Assembly: GCF_020748465.1 (NCBI RefSeq)
Contig: NZ_JAHZMP010000003.1
Coordinates: forward strand, 434,001-498,000
DNA length: 64,000 nt
DNA from: Terrisporobacter mayombei
Lineage (GTDB): Bacteria > Bacillota > Clostridia > Peptostreptococcales > Peptostreptococcaceae
Direction of reading: 5' to 3'
A program made the position numbers and the translations under genes. Of the stretch, positions 38,001 through 47,055 are shown one piece after another; position 1 is the stretch's first letter; each line of letters opens with the position of its first letter. Below the pieces are notes generated by a model. It was given only the letters and a program-made list of their open reading frames with translations, was not told the DNA's origin and ran no database searches.

Positions 38001-38538
38001 GATGATCTTGTATCTCTAAATAAAAATTATTTTCTCCAAATATTTCTCTGTATAATAAAGCAAATCTTTTGGCTTCTTCATAGTTTCTATTTAAAATATT
38101 ATTTGATACATCCCCGGCTAAACAAGCTGATAATGCTATAATTCCTTCACTATGTTTTCTTAATTCTTCTATATCAACTCTTGGCTTGTAATAAAATCCT
38201 TCAACATAAGATGTTGAAACTAATTTTATTAAATTCTTGTATCCCGTCATATTTTCAGCCAATAAAACTAAATGACCATATCTTTTATCATAGTTTGGGT
38301 CTTTATCCCTTAGGCCACGAGATGCTGTGTATACTTCACATCCTATAACTGGCTTTATTCCTGCCTTTTTTGCTTTTTTATAAAAATCTATAGCTCCAAA
38401 CATACAACCATGGTCTGTTATAGCTATAGCTTTCATATTTAGTTCTTTTGCTCGTCCTATTAATTTATCTAGTCTGGAAAATCCATCTAATAAACTGTAC
38501 TCCGTATGCACATGAAGATGAATAAAATCTTTATTCAT
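35008..38538 (-). CDS. dnaE: DNA polymerase III subunit alpha, DnaE type
   Basis: Protein of 1176 residues. It has an N-terminal PHP domain (HLHVHTEYSLLDG at 7-19), polymerase palm with PGRGSAAGS and the catalytic aspartates in MPDIDIDF, then fingers, a helix-hairpin-helix region (LIKCGAFD), and an OB fold (EVILGGMIV to KGKLSIKEEESAKLIA). It lacks the proofreading exonuclease of PolC. In Firmicutes DnaE extends primers on the lagging strand. It stands between pfkA and the whiA cluster. Confidence 0.97.
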   Translation of the reverse strand: MNKDFIHLHVHTEYSLLDGFSRLDKLIGRAKELNMKAIAITDHGCMFGAIDFYKKAKKAGIKPVIGCEVYTASRGLRDKDPNYDKRYGHLVLLAENMTGYKNLIKLVSTSYVEGFYYKPRVDIEELRKHSEGIIALSACLAGDVSNNILNRNYEEAKRFALLYREIFGENNFYLEIQDHHLPEQKEVNAGLVKLSKETGIPLVATNDLHYVNKEDSKTHDVLMCIQMGKTLNDPSRMKFGSDEFYLKSREDMEELFPYAIEALDNTVKIAERCNVEFDFNTYHLPKYDVPEGYTTESYLRELCFKGLEERYNNPTQETIDRLNYEIDVISKMGYIEYFLITWDFINYAKENNIMVGPGRGSAAGSIVAYTLRITDIDPIKYSLLFERFLNPERVSMPDIDIDFCYERREEVIDYVKRKYGDDHVAQIITFGTMKAKAAIRDVGRVLDIPYNKVDKIAKEIPFDLGMTIDKALEVNPELRNLYEQDAETKEVIDISKQMEGMLRHASTHAAGVVISKNPVDEYVPLYKHQESISTQFTMTTLEELGLLKMDFLGLRTLTVIRDALDLIENKYGKRIDFSSMDYDDSKVYELLSSGNTLGIFQLESSGMRNFMKQLKPSNFEDIVAGISLYRPGPMDSIPTYIENKHNTDKITYIHESLRPIMEVSYGCLVYQEQVMQVVRDLAGYSYGRSDLVRRAMGKKKMDVMEEERQYFIHGKEDENGNIEIAGCVRNGVPEDIANKIFDDMIDFAKYAFNKSHAAAYGVVSYETAYLKAYYPVEFMAALITSVMGNTDKVVEYIRECSALEIEILKPDINKSFGKFSVEGHNIRFGLAAVKNVGINVINNIIKEREANGDFKDFADLVKRLDSKDLNKRVLESLIKCGAFDNISDNRASLMMGYERLLESVSMDRKKNVKGQISLFDGLQMGGETVEVEQEVSSIPKINEFEERERLALEKEVLGMYVSGHPLGEYEKELKNNTSIDNGKINALKEDMEAYLNLDEKEVILGGMIVNKRIQTTKRNDIMAFLELEDLYGTIEIIVFPQVLKQYNTILNEDNIIYIKGKLSIKEEESAKLIAREIKDISDRDNFKINNQNSVYTKNKRPQTTGIFIKVDDMKNQQLINSIEKILLQHEGNEGVYICTEHPRRMFKWTDMEVSINSDLQSKLQELLGVENVKVKN

Positions 38539-38590
38539 TATCTCACCTCCTAAATTTATAAACTTATTTTATTTTATCATATTATGTAAT

Positions 38591-38618
38591 TAAAAAAGAG
38601 GTTATATATTATAACCCC
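38591..38618 (-). terminator. Terminator at the end of the murB-whiA cluster
   Basis: GGTTATA / TATAACC stem followed by TCTTTTTT on the minus transcript, ten bases after whiA. Confidence 0.78.
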
Positions 38619-38626
38619 CTTAATAA

Positions 38627-39601
38627 TTAATTTTCATCATTATATTCGCTATTAAACTCTTTATTTCTCAATTCATTAGCTATTTCTTCTAATTTTTTTA
38701 ATCTGTGATTTACACCTGATTTACTAATTTGAGGAGTTAATAATTCTCCCAACTCTTTTAATGTTAAATCTTCATTCTCTACTCTTAATAATGCAATTTG
38801 CTGTAAGCTTTGTGGCAATTTACTTATACCCATTTTTCGTTCAATTAATTTTATATTTTCTACTTGCCTTACTGCTGCATTAACTGTCTTAGAAAGATTA
38901 GCTGTTTCACAGTTTACTATTCTATTTACATCATTTCTCATTTGTTTTAATATTTTTGTGTTTTGAAGACTTAAAAGAGCTTGAAAACCTCCTATAAGAC
39001 TTAATAAATCCGATATTTGTTCACTTTCTTTCAAATATACAACATAAGAATTTTTTCTACACACTATTTTTGAATTTAACCCTAAAGAGTTGATTAAATT
39101 CATTAATGACTCTGCAAATTCTTCGCTATTAGCAACAAATTCTAGATGATAATTTTTTTCCGGATCACTTATTGAACCTCCACCTAGAAATGCACCTCTA
39201 AGAAATGCTTTTTTACATTCCTCATCTTCATATACCCAAGATGGTATTGTATGAGAAGGTAAAAAATTTTCATTTTTATCTAATAGACCTAAAGTTTTCA
39301 TTAACTCTTCAGATCCCATATCACTTTTTATCGTTAGCACATAACTATTATTTCTCTTTAACATTTGGTTTTTATTAACTACAATAGTTGTATTTATATT
39401 AAAATCAGATTTTAATATTTTAAAAACTTTTCTAGCTACTGAATTTAATTCTGTAGAAATTTTCAAGTTAATCTTTTTATATCCAGCAATTTGAATAGTA
39501 CCAGCTAGTTTTGCTATTCCTGATAATTCAGCTTTTTTATAACATAAGCTTTCCGGCATCAATCTTGCCAGTTCATTTTTCGTTTCTGTAGAAAAAGACA
39601 T
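38627..39601 (-). CDS. whiA: DNA-binding protein WhiA
   Basis: Protein of 324 residues: two LAGLIDADG-homing-endonuclease-like repeats (the second around [19 protein letters not shown]) followed by a C-terminal helix-turn-helix ([26 protein letters not shown]). WhiA affects division and chromosome segregation in Bacillus and controls sporulation in Streptomyces. The ATG at 39601 is preferred to the GTG at 39610 because AGGTGG is then well spaced. It ends the canonical rapZ-yvcK-whiA order, here with a Nudix gene inserted between yvcK and whiA. Confidence 0.94.
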   Translation of the reverse strand: MSFSTETKNELARLMPESLCYKKAELSGIAKLAGTIQIAGYKKINLKISTELNSVARKVFKILKSDFNINTTIVVNKNQMLKRNNSYVLTIKSDMGSEELMKTLGLLDKNENFLPSHTIPSWVYEDEECKKAFLRGAFLGGGSISDPEKNYHLEFVANSEEFAESLMNLINSLGLNSKIVCRKNSYVVYLKESEQISDLLSLIGGFQALLSLQNTKILKQMRNDVNRIVNCETANLSKTVNAAVRQVENIKLIERKMGISKLPQSLQQIALLRVENEDLTLKELGELLTPQISKSGVNHRLKKLEEIANELRNKEFNSEYNDEN

Positions 39602-39618
39602 ACATACCACCTATTATT

Positions 39619-40044
39619 CTAGCTCTTCTTTAATCTTTTTTTTATTTCTTTTAAAGCCACCTTTATAATTTCCTTCTCATCATCATATCTTGCCAAATCA
39701 ACAACTCTATCTATATGAATAAACTTTGCATCCACAAATCCTTCTTCTTTTTGTGGTACTGTGTCCATATTCTTAGACTGCATCAAATACCAAAATACAG
39801 TTTTATGAACAGCTCTATTTTCATCCCAATTTTCTTTGAAAGTATAATGTATTTCTCCAAGATATTTTAACGTTTCGGCTTTTACTCCTGTTTCTTCTGA
39901 CACTTCTCTTAATGCAGCTTCTTCGTTATTTTCACCTTCTTCTACTTTTCCTTTGGGCAAGACCCAGTCGCCGTTAAACTTCCTCAGTAGAAGAATAGCA
40001 TTTCCAAATAACACCACCCCACCGGCACTAATTTCTTCTCTCAT
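39619..40044 (-). CDS. Nudix hydrolase
   Basis: Protein of 141 residues containing a complete Nudix box, GKVEEGENNEEAALREVSEETGV (written here in pieces: GKVEEGE, then REVSEETGV), at about residues 32-54. Substrates of this family are nucleoside diphosphates linked to another group; nothing narrows it. It sits between yvcK and whiA in one transcription unit. Confidence 0.92.
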   Translation of the reverse strand: MREEISAGGVVLFGNAILLLRKFNGDWVLPKGKVEEGENNEEAALREVSEETGVKAETLKYLGEIHYTFKENWDENRAVHKTVFWYLMQSKNMDTVPQKEEGFVDAKFIHIDRVVDLARYDDEKEIIKVALKEIKKRLKKS

Positions 40045-40109
40045 AGATGTTCACTCCTTAAAACTAACATAATAATAAGGATTTCTACATAAAAATCTAA
40101 AATCCTTTT

Positions 40110-41219
40110 TTACCTTGCTCTGTCATAATCATGACTTAGTGCCAAATTATTAATTACTTCACATATAGAATCTGCGTGATGTCTAATATAGTCGTTTTTA
40201 ATTTCTATCAAATCTCCCTCGACTATTTTGATACCCATATTCTTTAGTGTTATTCTTTGTTCCTTATCTAATAATACCTGGTTTGCTCCATCTTTTTTAT
40301 ATTTTTCAAATTGATTATCAGGTATTATTTCGTCGTTGGCTATAACATAGTCAATCAAGTTCTCTTTTGTATGTTTGTTTATAGCTTTAACGTGGTCTAA
40401 TACATCATATCCATCAGTTTCTCCTGGTTGAGTCATTACATTAGGAATATATATTTTTGTAGCCTTACTTCCCTTTATAGCTTCAACCACACCTTCTACT
40501 AATAAATTTGGTATTATACTAGTATATAAACTTCCTGGACCCATTATAATGTAATCAGCCTCATAAATAGAATTAATCACTTCATTTAAAGGTTTTGCGT
40601 CTTTAGGCTCCAAATATACTTCTTCAATTTTACTTTTTTGTTTTCTTACTTCCCTAGGAATTTTAGACTCCCCTTTTATTACATTTCCATTATTTAATTT
40701 AGCAATTAAGTCGATACTTTCTAATGTAACTGGTAAAACTCTACCTGTTATATTAAAAATCTCACTTAATTTATAAACAGCTGTTTCAAAATTTCCATAT
40801 AATCCATTCATAGCTGCTAAAAAAAGATTTCCAAAGCTCTGTCCTTTTAGACCACCTTCTTCAAATCTATATTGCATTACTTCTTGCATGGTAGGTTCAG
40901 TATTAGCTAGAGCTAGCAAACAGTTCCTAATGTCTCCTGGTGGTAACATTCCTAAATCTGATCTTAAAACCCCAGATCCTCCGCCATCGTCTGCAACAGT
41001 AACAACAGCTGTTATATTAGGTGTAATCTTTTTAAGACCTCTTAAAAAAATTGATTGACCTGTACCTCCACCAATAACTACTACATGAGCTTTATCAACC
41101 TCTATAGTCTTTTTTGCACTATCTTTTTTTACTTGTTTTTTTGCTTTTATAAAAAAAGCTATACCTAGAACTAAGGTTACCATGCCTAGAATATCTATAA
41201 TGTAAGCCAAATATTTCAT
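40110..41219 (-). CDS. yvcK: YvcK/CofD-like gluconeogenesis factor
   Basis: Protein of 369 residues with an N-terminal membrane helix (about 4-25), then a CofD-like nucleotide-sugar-binding domain: HVVVIGGGTGQSIFLRGLKK (46-65), VTVADDGGGSGVLR and MGPGSLYTSIIPNLLV. YvcK binds UDP-GlcNAc and links carbon metabolism to cell-wall synthesis in Bacillus. The membrane helix is an extension not present in the shorter Bacillus protein. It follows rapZ by 12 bp. Confidence 0.93.
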   Translation of the reverse strand: MKYLAYIIDILGMVTLVLGIAFFIKAKKQVKKDSAKKTIEVDKAHVVVIGGGTGQSIFLRGLKKITPNITAVVTVADDGGGSGVLRSDLGMLPPGDIRNCLLALANTEPTMQEVMQYRFEEGGLKGQSFGNLFLAAMNGLYGNFETAVYKLSEIFNITGRVLPVTLESIDLIAKLNNGNVIKGESKIPREVRKQKSKIEEVYLEPKDAKPLNEVINSIYEADYIIMGPGSLYTSIIPNLLVEGVVEAIKGSKATKIYIPNVMTQPGETDGYDVLDHVKAINKHTKENLIDYVIANDEIIPDNQFEKYKKDGANQVLLDKEQRITLKNMGIKIVEGDLIEIKNDYIRHHADSICEVINNLALSHDYDRAR

Positions 41220-41231
41220 AGCTGCCTCCGC

Positions 41232-42089
41232 CTATCTTAGCATAAAATCTCTATGCTTCTTAACTACTCTGTATCCCTGTTTCATTAGTTCATCGCTTAT
41301 TAAGTTAGATATTGTTACAGATCTATGTCTTCCGCCTGTACATCCTATACTTATAACTAGATGATGTTTTCCTTCTTCTATATATTGAGGAACTAAAAAG
41401 TTAATCATATCTAATAATTTTTCATAAAATTGATTGCTTATATCAGAGTTCATAACATAATCTCTAACATCTTGCTCTTCACCTGTTTTACTTCTTAACT
41501 CATCAACATAATAAGGATTTGGTAAAAATCTCACATCAAAAACTAAATCAGAATCTGAAGGTATTCCATGTTTAAATCCAAATGAAACTACCGATATAGT
41601 TAAGTTGTTATTAACCTCTCCATTCGCATATATCTTACTTATTTCTTCTTTAAGATCTTTAGGTTTCATATTGGATGTATCTATTATACAATCAGCAATT
41701 TCTTTCAATGGCTCTAGGATTGTTCTTTCCATCTTTATACCTTCTGGTATCTGCCTGTTAATTGCTAGAGGATGATTTCTTCTAGTCATTTTGTATCTTT
41801 TTAATAAAATATCATCAGCACAATCTAGATATAGTACTTCAAAAGGATATTTATCCTTTCTTAAAGTGTTTAAACTTTCATGTAACGCTTCAAAAAATTT
41901 CCTTCCTCTTACATCTATTCCTAATGCTACCTTATCTATAGTTGAGTTAGATTGATAGCATAATTCAGCAAACTTAGGAATTAAAGTAGGTGGTAAATTA
42001 TCTACGCAATAAAATCCCATATCTTCTAGAGATCTCATTGCTTCACTTTTTCCAGATCCAGAAAGTCCAGTAACTATTATAAACTTCAT
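41232..42089 (-). CDS. rapZ: RNase adapter / nucleotide-binding protein RapZ (YvcJ)
   Basis: Protein of 285 residues with Walker A GLSGSGKSE (8-16), the ENMGFYCVDNLPP-type segment (here EDMGFYCVDNLPP), and the C-terminal IGCTGGRHRSV motif. In E. coli RapZ delivers small RNAs to RNase E to control glmS; in Bacillus YvcJ affects competence. Gene order rapZ-yvcK-whiA is conserved. Confidence 0.95.
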   Translation of the reverse strand: MKFIIVTGLSGSGKSEAMRSLEDMGFYCVDNLPPTLIPKFAELCYQSNSTIDKVALGIDVRGRKFFEALHESLNTLRKDKYPFEVLYLDCADDILLKRYKMTRRNHPLAINRQIPEGIKMERTILEPLKEIADCIIDTSNMKPKDLKEEISKIYANGEVNNNLTISVVSFGFKHGIPSDSDLVFDVRFLPNPYYVDELRSKTGEEQDVRDYVMNSDISNQFYEKLLDMINFLVPQYIEEGKHHLVISIGCTGGRHRSVTISNLISDELMKQGYRVVKKHRDFMLR

Positions 42090-42107
42090 TTATAAACTCC
42101 CTTTTTA

Positions 42108-42824
42108 TTAAAATTTAATATTTTCTATCAGTGATAAATCAATCTTCGCTTCCTTAATAGTGTTTAATGCCAGGTCAAAGTTACCAACATTTTGCGGAAT
42201 ATGAGCATCAGATCCAACTATAAAAGTATTCTCTATATGCTCAATTTTTTTTAGTTGTTCTACATTTAAAAATTTGTGACTACTATTTATTTCTAATCTA
42301 GTATTTGTTTTTTTTGCAACTTTTGCAATTTCTTCTATATATACATCACCCTTATCTCCTGGATGAGTAATCACAAATATATCATTATTTTTCATAGCAT
42401 TAATTATGGCTAAAGTATTATATTCTTTTGATTTATTTGCTTTGAAAATATAATTATTAGCATGATTAAGTAGACCTTTTAAGTTTGTTGGCTTCGATCC
42501 AAAATGATAACCAGCCATAACATAATCTAAAACTTCTCCTATTTTATCATCGTAATCAATATTTCCTTTATCATCTAATATATTACTTTCAACTCCCAAT
42601 AGAATTTTTATCTTGTCTTTATATTTTTCATTGAGAAAATCTATTTCTTCCCTCATTTTAAATATATCATTTTTCTTAATGCCATAGGTTAAGTGATCAT
42701 AGCTATGATCTGATATTCCAAGAGTTTCAATACCTTTTGAAATAGCTACTTTCACATTCTCTTCTATTGTTCCTTTACCATGACTGTATATGGTATGTGT
42801 ATGATAATCAGCTAGAATTTTCAT
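42108..42824 (-). CDS. PHP-domain phosphoesterase
   Basis: Protein of 238 residues with PHP metal motifs: ADYHTHTIYSHGKG (5-18), SDHSYDH (39-45), a His in AGYHFGS, THPGDKGD and SDAHIP. Similar proteins include histidinol phosphatase and YcdX-type phosphatases; its substrate is not evident. It lies between murB and rapZ with short gaps, so it is co-transcribed. Confidence 0.9.
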   Translation of the reverse strand: MKILADYHTHTIYSHGKGTIEENVKVAISKGIETLGISDHSYDHLTYGIKKNDIFKMREEIDFLNEKYKDKIKILLGVESNILDDKGNIDYDDKIGEVLDYVMAGYHFGSKPTNLKGLLNHANNYIFKANKSKEYNTLAIINAMKNNDIFVITHPGDKGDVYIEEIAKVAKKTNTRLEINSSHKFLNVEQLKKIEHIENTFIVGSDAHIPQNVGNFDLALNTIKEAKIDLSLIENIKF

Positions 42825-42827
42825 TTA

Positions 42828-43742
42828 TTAATCCTCTCCTAGAATCTTCACTTCTTCCTCTAACATTATACCAAATTTTGCATTTACTGTGCTTTTAACT
42901 ATAAACATTAAGTCTAATATATCTTTTGCACTAGCTCCTCCAGGGTTTATAACAAAACCACAATGTTTATCTGAAACTTGTGCTCCTCTTAAGCTAAGTC
43001 CTCTAAGTCCACAGTCATCAATTAGTTTTGCTGCAAAATATCCTTCTGGTCTCTTAAATGTACTTCCTGCACTTGGGAAGTTTAGAGGTTGTTTAGTTGA
43101 TCTTCTATTTGCATAGTCTGACATAGTTTCTTTTATTTCATCAGCATTACCTAGTTGTAATTCTATTACAGCAGATAAACCTATATAATCATTAGTTGTT
43201 AATATACTTCTTCTATACTCAAATTTCATTTCTTCATTAGATAACTCAAATATATTACCTTCTCTATCCATAAGTCTTACAGCTTTTACAATTTGTTTCA
43301 TTTCTCCACCATAAGCTCCTGCATTCATGGCTAATGCTCCACCTAAAGTTCCTGGTATTCCAGCTGCAAATTCAAATCCTGTTAAAGAACTTTTAAGAGC
43401 ATTTCTACCTAGTATAGATAACAAAGCCCCACTTTGTGCTTTTATTATATTTCCTTCTATTTCATAATTATTGAAGTTATCTAATAACTCTATAACTATT
43501 CCTCTTATTCCGCCATCTTTTACAAGAAGATTTGAACCATTACCTATAACTATAAAAGGTATGTTTTCTTCCTTAGCAAATTTTATTACTTTACTTAATT
43601 CTTCCTCAGTCTTAGGTTTAAGTAAAAAATCTACTGGTCCTCCAACTCTAAAAGATATATGCTTTTTCATTGGTTCATCAACCTTTATGCTTTCTTCATC
43701 TAATATATTTAATAATTGTTTATATATAAATTCCTTTTTCAT
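42828..43742 (-). CDS. murB: UDP-N-acetylenolpyruvoylglucosamine reductase
   Basis: Protein of 304 residues. The FAD-binding part holds HISFRVGGPVDFLL, IPFIVIGNGSNLLV and FAAGIPGTLGGALAMNAGAYGGEM (in pieces). The C-terminal domain has the catalytic Ser in SAGSTFKRP and a terminal EEEVKILGE with the catalytic Glu. It makes UDP-MurNAc for peptidoglycan. The ATG at 43742 is chosen because GGGAGG lies eight bases upstream; the earlier ATG at 43763 does not have one. It is the first gene of the murB-PHP-rapZ-yvcK-Nudix-whiA cluster. Confidence 0.96.
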   Translation of the reverse strand: MKKEFIYKQLLNILDEESIKVDEPMKKHISFRVGGPVDFLLKPKTEEELSKVIKFAKEENIPFIVIGNGSNLLVKDGGIRGIVIELLDNFNNYEIEGNIIKAQSGALLSILGRNALKSSLTGFEFAAGIPGTLGGALAMNAGAYGGEMKQIVKAVRLMDREGNIFELSNEEMKFEYRRSILTTNDYIGLSAVIELQLGNADEIKETMSDYANRRSTKQPLNFPSAGSTFKRPEGYFAAKLIDDCGLRGLSLRGAQVSDKHCGFVINPGGASAKDILDLMFIVKSTVNAKFGIMLEEEVKILGED

Positions 43743-44051
43743 TATATTTTCCTCCCAGATCATTCTCTTTATTAATTAATAATCAAATTTATATTGTAAA
43801 TGTTTTTCATACTTTCAAATTATACGTTTTATCTTTACTTTTAGTATATGCTTTTACTTTAAAAAGGATAAATTTTAATCATAAAATGATTTTACCACAT
43901 ATTTTTATAATATTTAATGAAAATTTCTCAAATCCTTAGACCTATACAAATGTATTAATTATCTATTACATATGTATTTTTATTTCATAAAAATGTAAAT
44001 TATGGACTAACTTAAAGATATAAATATAAAATTATTATATTTTAACTCAAG

Positions 44052-44080
44052 TTGAATATGAAAATAAGAGATGATATAAT
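44052..44080 (+). promoter_or_regulatory. Promoter of the formate dehydrogenase-hydrogenase operon
   Basis: TTGAAT (44052-44057), 17 bases, perfect TATAAT (44075-44080). It predicts a 5' leader of about 185 bases. The rest of the 530-base gap to murB shows no gene. Confidence 0.7.
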
Positions 44081-44193
44081 AAAATTAGTATATTTTAACA
44101 TTTTTATGTTTAAGACTAACTGACCAATAATTTTTAATTCAATTTTTATAAGAAGTCTTCATCATCATTTTATTTAATATTTAAGCTTACTCT

Positions 44194-44225
44194 TTTGCTC
44201 AATATTTCCATTAATATTGAGCAAA
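44194..44225 (+). promoter_or_regulatory. Hairpin in the fdhF leader
   Basis: Perfect 13-bp arms (TTTGCTCAATATT at 44194-44206 and its complement at 44213-44225) around a six-base loop, with no U-tract after it. It lies in the transcribed leader 47 bases before the fdhF ATG. Regulatory or stabilising role is possible; no known RNA class is matched. Confidence 0.55.
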
Positions 44226-44271
44226 TATTATATTTATCAGTAAAGTATTTTAAAATAAGGGGGATAAACTC

Positions 44272-46422
44272 ATGGAAAAAGAAGTTTTAACCACTTGTCC
44301 TTACTGTGGTGCTGGATGTCAGTTTTATCTAGTAGTTGATGAAGAAAAAAATCAAATCATAAAAAGCAAACCTGCCCAAGGAAGAACAAATGAAGGTACA
44401 TTATGCCTTAAAGGTCATTATGGATGGGATTTCCTAAATGATCCGCAAATTTTAACTCCAAGACTTACTAAACCTTTAATCAGAAAAAATGGAACCTTAG
44501 AAGAAGTTGAGTGGGATGAAGCAATCTCTTATACAGCTTCTAGACTAAATGAAATCAAAGAAAAATATGGACCAGATTCAATAATGGGAACTGGCTCTGC
44601 CAGAGGCCCAGGAAATGAAGCTAACTATATTATGCAAAAATTTATGAGAGCTGCAGTAGGTACTAATAATGTTGACCACTGCGCCCGTGTTTGACATGCC
44701 CCATCTGTAGCCGGTTTGGCTTACTCATTAGGTAGTGGTGCAATGTCTAACTCTATACCTGAAATTGAAAATGCAAATTTATTACTTGTATTTGGATATA
44801 ACGGTGCCGATTCTCACCCTATAGTTGCAAGAAGAATTGTTAAAGCAAAAGAAAAAGGAGCTAAAATAATAACTGTTGACCCTAGAGTTACAGAAACTGC
44901 AAGAATTTCTGATATGCATTTAGCTTTAAAAGGTGGAACTAATATGATTTTAGTTAATGCCTTCGGTAATGTTTTAATAAATGAAAATCTATATGACAAA
45001 GACTTCGTAGCAAATCATGCTGACAATTTTGAAGAATATAAGAAAATTGTTGAACCTTATACTCCTGAATATGCAGAAAAATACACTCATATACCAGCCG
45101 ACTCCATAAGACAAGCAATGAGAGAATATGCCAAGGCAAGAGATTCTATGATTCTATACGGCATGGGTGTTTGCCAATTCTCACAAGCTGTTGATGTAGT
45201 TAAAGGTTTGGCTTCTTTAGCTTTACTTACAGGCAACTTAGGAAGACCTAATGTTGGTATTGGACCAGTACGTGGTCAAAACAATGTTCAAGGTGCTTGT
45301 GATATGGGCGCCCTTCCAGATGTTTATCCAGGCTATCAAAAAGTTACTAATCCTCAAATTAGAGAAAAATTCGAAAAAGCTTGGGGTGTTACTCTTCCAT
45401 CTGAAATAGGCGTTAAAATCACAGAAGTTCCTCATGCTGTTTTAGAAGAAAATAAAATAAAAGCTTACTATATATTTGGTGAAGACCCAGTTCAAAGTGA
45501 CCCAGATGCTTCTGAGGTAAGAGAAACTTTAGACGCTTGTGAATTTGTTGTTGTACAAGATATATTCATGAACAAAACTGCTCTTCATGCTGATGTTATT
45601 TTACCTGCAACATCTTGGGGTGAACATGATGGTGTTTATTCTTGCGCTGACAGAGGTTTTCAAAGAATCAGAAAAGCTGTTGAGCCTAAAGGTGATGTAA
45701 AAACTGACTGGGATATAATTTGTAAAGTTTCTACTGCTATAGGATATCCTATGCAATATAATAGCACAAAAGAAATTTGGGATGAGATGAGAAGTTTAAC
45801 TCCTAGTTTCTTTGGTGCGACTTATGAAAAAATAGAAAAATTAGGTTGTGTTCAATGGCCATGTAGAAGTGAGTCTGATGAGGATAAAGGCTCTATATTC
45901 CTTCACAAAGATGGCAATTTCTCTACTGATAATGGTAGAGGTAAGTTATTCGCTGCTGAATGGAGACCTCCTTATGAGATTGAAGATGATGAATATCCTT
46001 TCAGTTTATCAACTGTAAGAGAAGTTGGACATTATTCTGTTAGAACAATGACTGGTAACTGTAGAACTCTTTCTCAATTGGAGGATGAACCTGGTTATTT
46101 ACAAATGAATTATAAAGATGCACAGAAGCTTGATATTGAAGATAATGAAATAATTAGAGTAAGTTCTAGAAGAGGTAGCGTATTAACAAGGGCCCTAGTA
46201 ACAGATAGAGTTCAAGAAGGCGCTACTTATATGACTTATCAATGGTGGGTAGGTGCTTGTAATGAACTTACAGTAGCTAGTCTTGACCCTATTTCTAAAA
46301 CTCCAGAATACAAATATTGTGCTGTTAAAGTTGAAAAAATTGATGATCAAAACTATGCCGAAGAATGCGTAAAAAATACTTATAAAGATCTACGAATCAA
46401 AATGGGTGTTAAAAATATCTAA
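44272..46422 (+). CDS. fdhF: Selenocysteine-containing formate dehydrogenase, FdhF/HDCR type
   Basis: One 716-residue protein read through an in-frame TGA at 44692-44694 (Sec141, context CARV-U-HAPSV), the same place as Sec140 of E. coli FdhF. The N-terminus has the 4Fe-4S site CPYCGAGCQFYLVV and a later Cys in EGTLCLKGHYGWDF. Molybdopterin-binding segments include TGSARGPGNEANYIMQKF, VFGYNGADSHPIV and VRGQNNVQGACDMGALPD. It interconverts formate and CO2. No signal peptide, so it is cytoplasmic. Operon mates are two poly-ferredoxin subunits and an [FeFe]-hydrogenase, so it probably belongs to a hydrogen-dependent CO2 reductase-like or formate-hydrogen lyase-like complex. Without UGA decoding it would look like two separate genes. 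Confidence 0.95.
44692..44735 (+). promoter_or_regulatory. Selenocysteine codon and bacterial SECIS element
   Basis: The TGA at 44692 is followed by a potential stem whose upper part is GTAGCC-GGTTT-GGCTTAC (about 44705-44723). A stem of this kind directly after the UGA, with a GU-containing apical loop, is what SelB needs in bacteria. The codon and stem are visible; recognition by SelB is inferred. Confidence 0.75.
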
Positions 46423-46482
46423 TCAAGGAGACATTCAATCTAATTTTTATGAATTAATTATATTAAAGAAAGGTGAAATTGT

Positions 46483-47037
46483 ATGAAAAATAAATTAGGT
46501 TCATTTGTAATTGCTGACTCTAGTAAGTGTACTGGTTGCAGAGCTTGTGAAGTGGCTTGCTTCGCTACTCACAACAAGAAAAGTAACTCTGTCAGCTATA
46601 CAGTTGGTACTGTAGAAGTTCCTATAATTCCAAGACTTTACTTAGTAAAAGATGAAGATATTTGTATGCCTATACAATGTAGACATTGTGAGGATGCTCC
46701 TTGTTTAAATACTTGCGCTGTAAAAGCAATCTCAAGAATTGATGGTATGGTAATTGTTGATGATGATAAATGTATAGGATGTAAAACTTGCTTACTAGCC
46801 TGTCCTTTTGGAGCTATCGACTTATTAACTCAGTTTAAAGATAAAAAACCTGTTGAACAAATTGCAATAAATGAAAGCAAAAAAATAGCTTATAAATGTG
46901 ATTTATGCAAAGATAATGATAAAATAGCTTGCGTAAATGCATGCCCTAATGAAGCTTTAAGACTTGTTACTCCTCTTGAAGATAAAAAAGAGAAAAACAT
47001 AAAAGCTGCTTTGAATTTATTGTCAGCAACTAAATAG
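46483..47037 (+). CDS. Four-cluster ferredoxin subunit (HydN/HycB type)
   Basis: Protein of 184 residues with cysteine sets for four [4Fe-4S] clusters: CTGCRACEVAC, CRHCEDAPCLNTC, CIGCKTCLLACPFG and CDLC...CVNACP. It is the electron-transfer subunit type found with FdhF and hydrogenases. Located 60 bp after fdhF and 18 bp before hydA. A paralogue follows at 48433. Confidence 0.93.
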   Translation: MKNKLGSFVIADSSKCTGCRACEVACFATHNKKSNSVSYTVGTVEVPIIPRLYLVKDEDICMPIQCRHCEDAPCLNTCAVKAISRIDGMVIVDDDKCIGCKTCLLACPFGAIDLLTQFKDKKPVEQIAINESKKIAYKCDLCKDNDKIACVNACPNEALRLVTPLEDKKEKNIKAALNLLSATK

Positions 47038-47055
47038 GATAAGGGGGATAAAAGT

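Noticed and set aside
44272..46422. Two separate genes (an N-terminal FdhF fragment of 140 codons and a second protein from 44716)
   Set aside because: The stop between them is TGA at the exact selenocysteine position of FdhF, the frame continues, and a SECIS-like stem follows.
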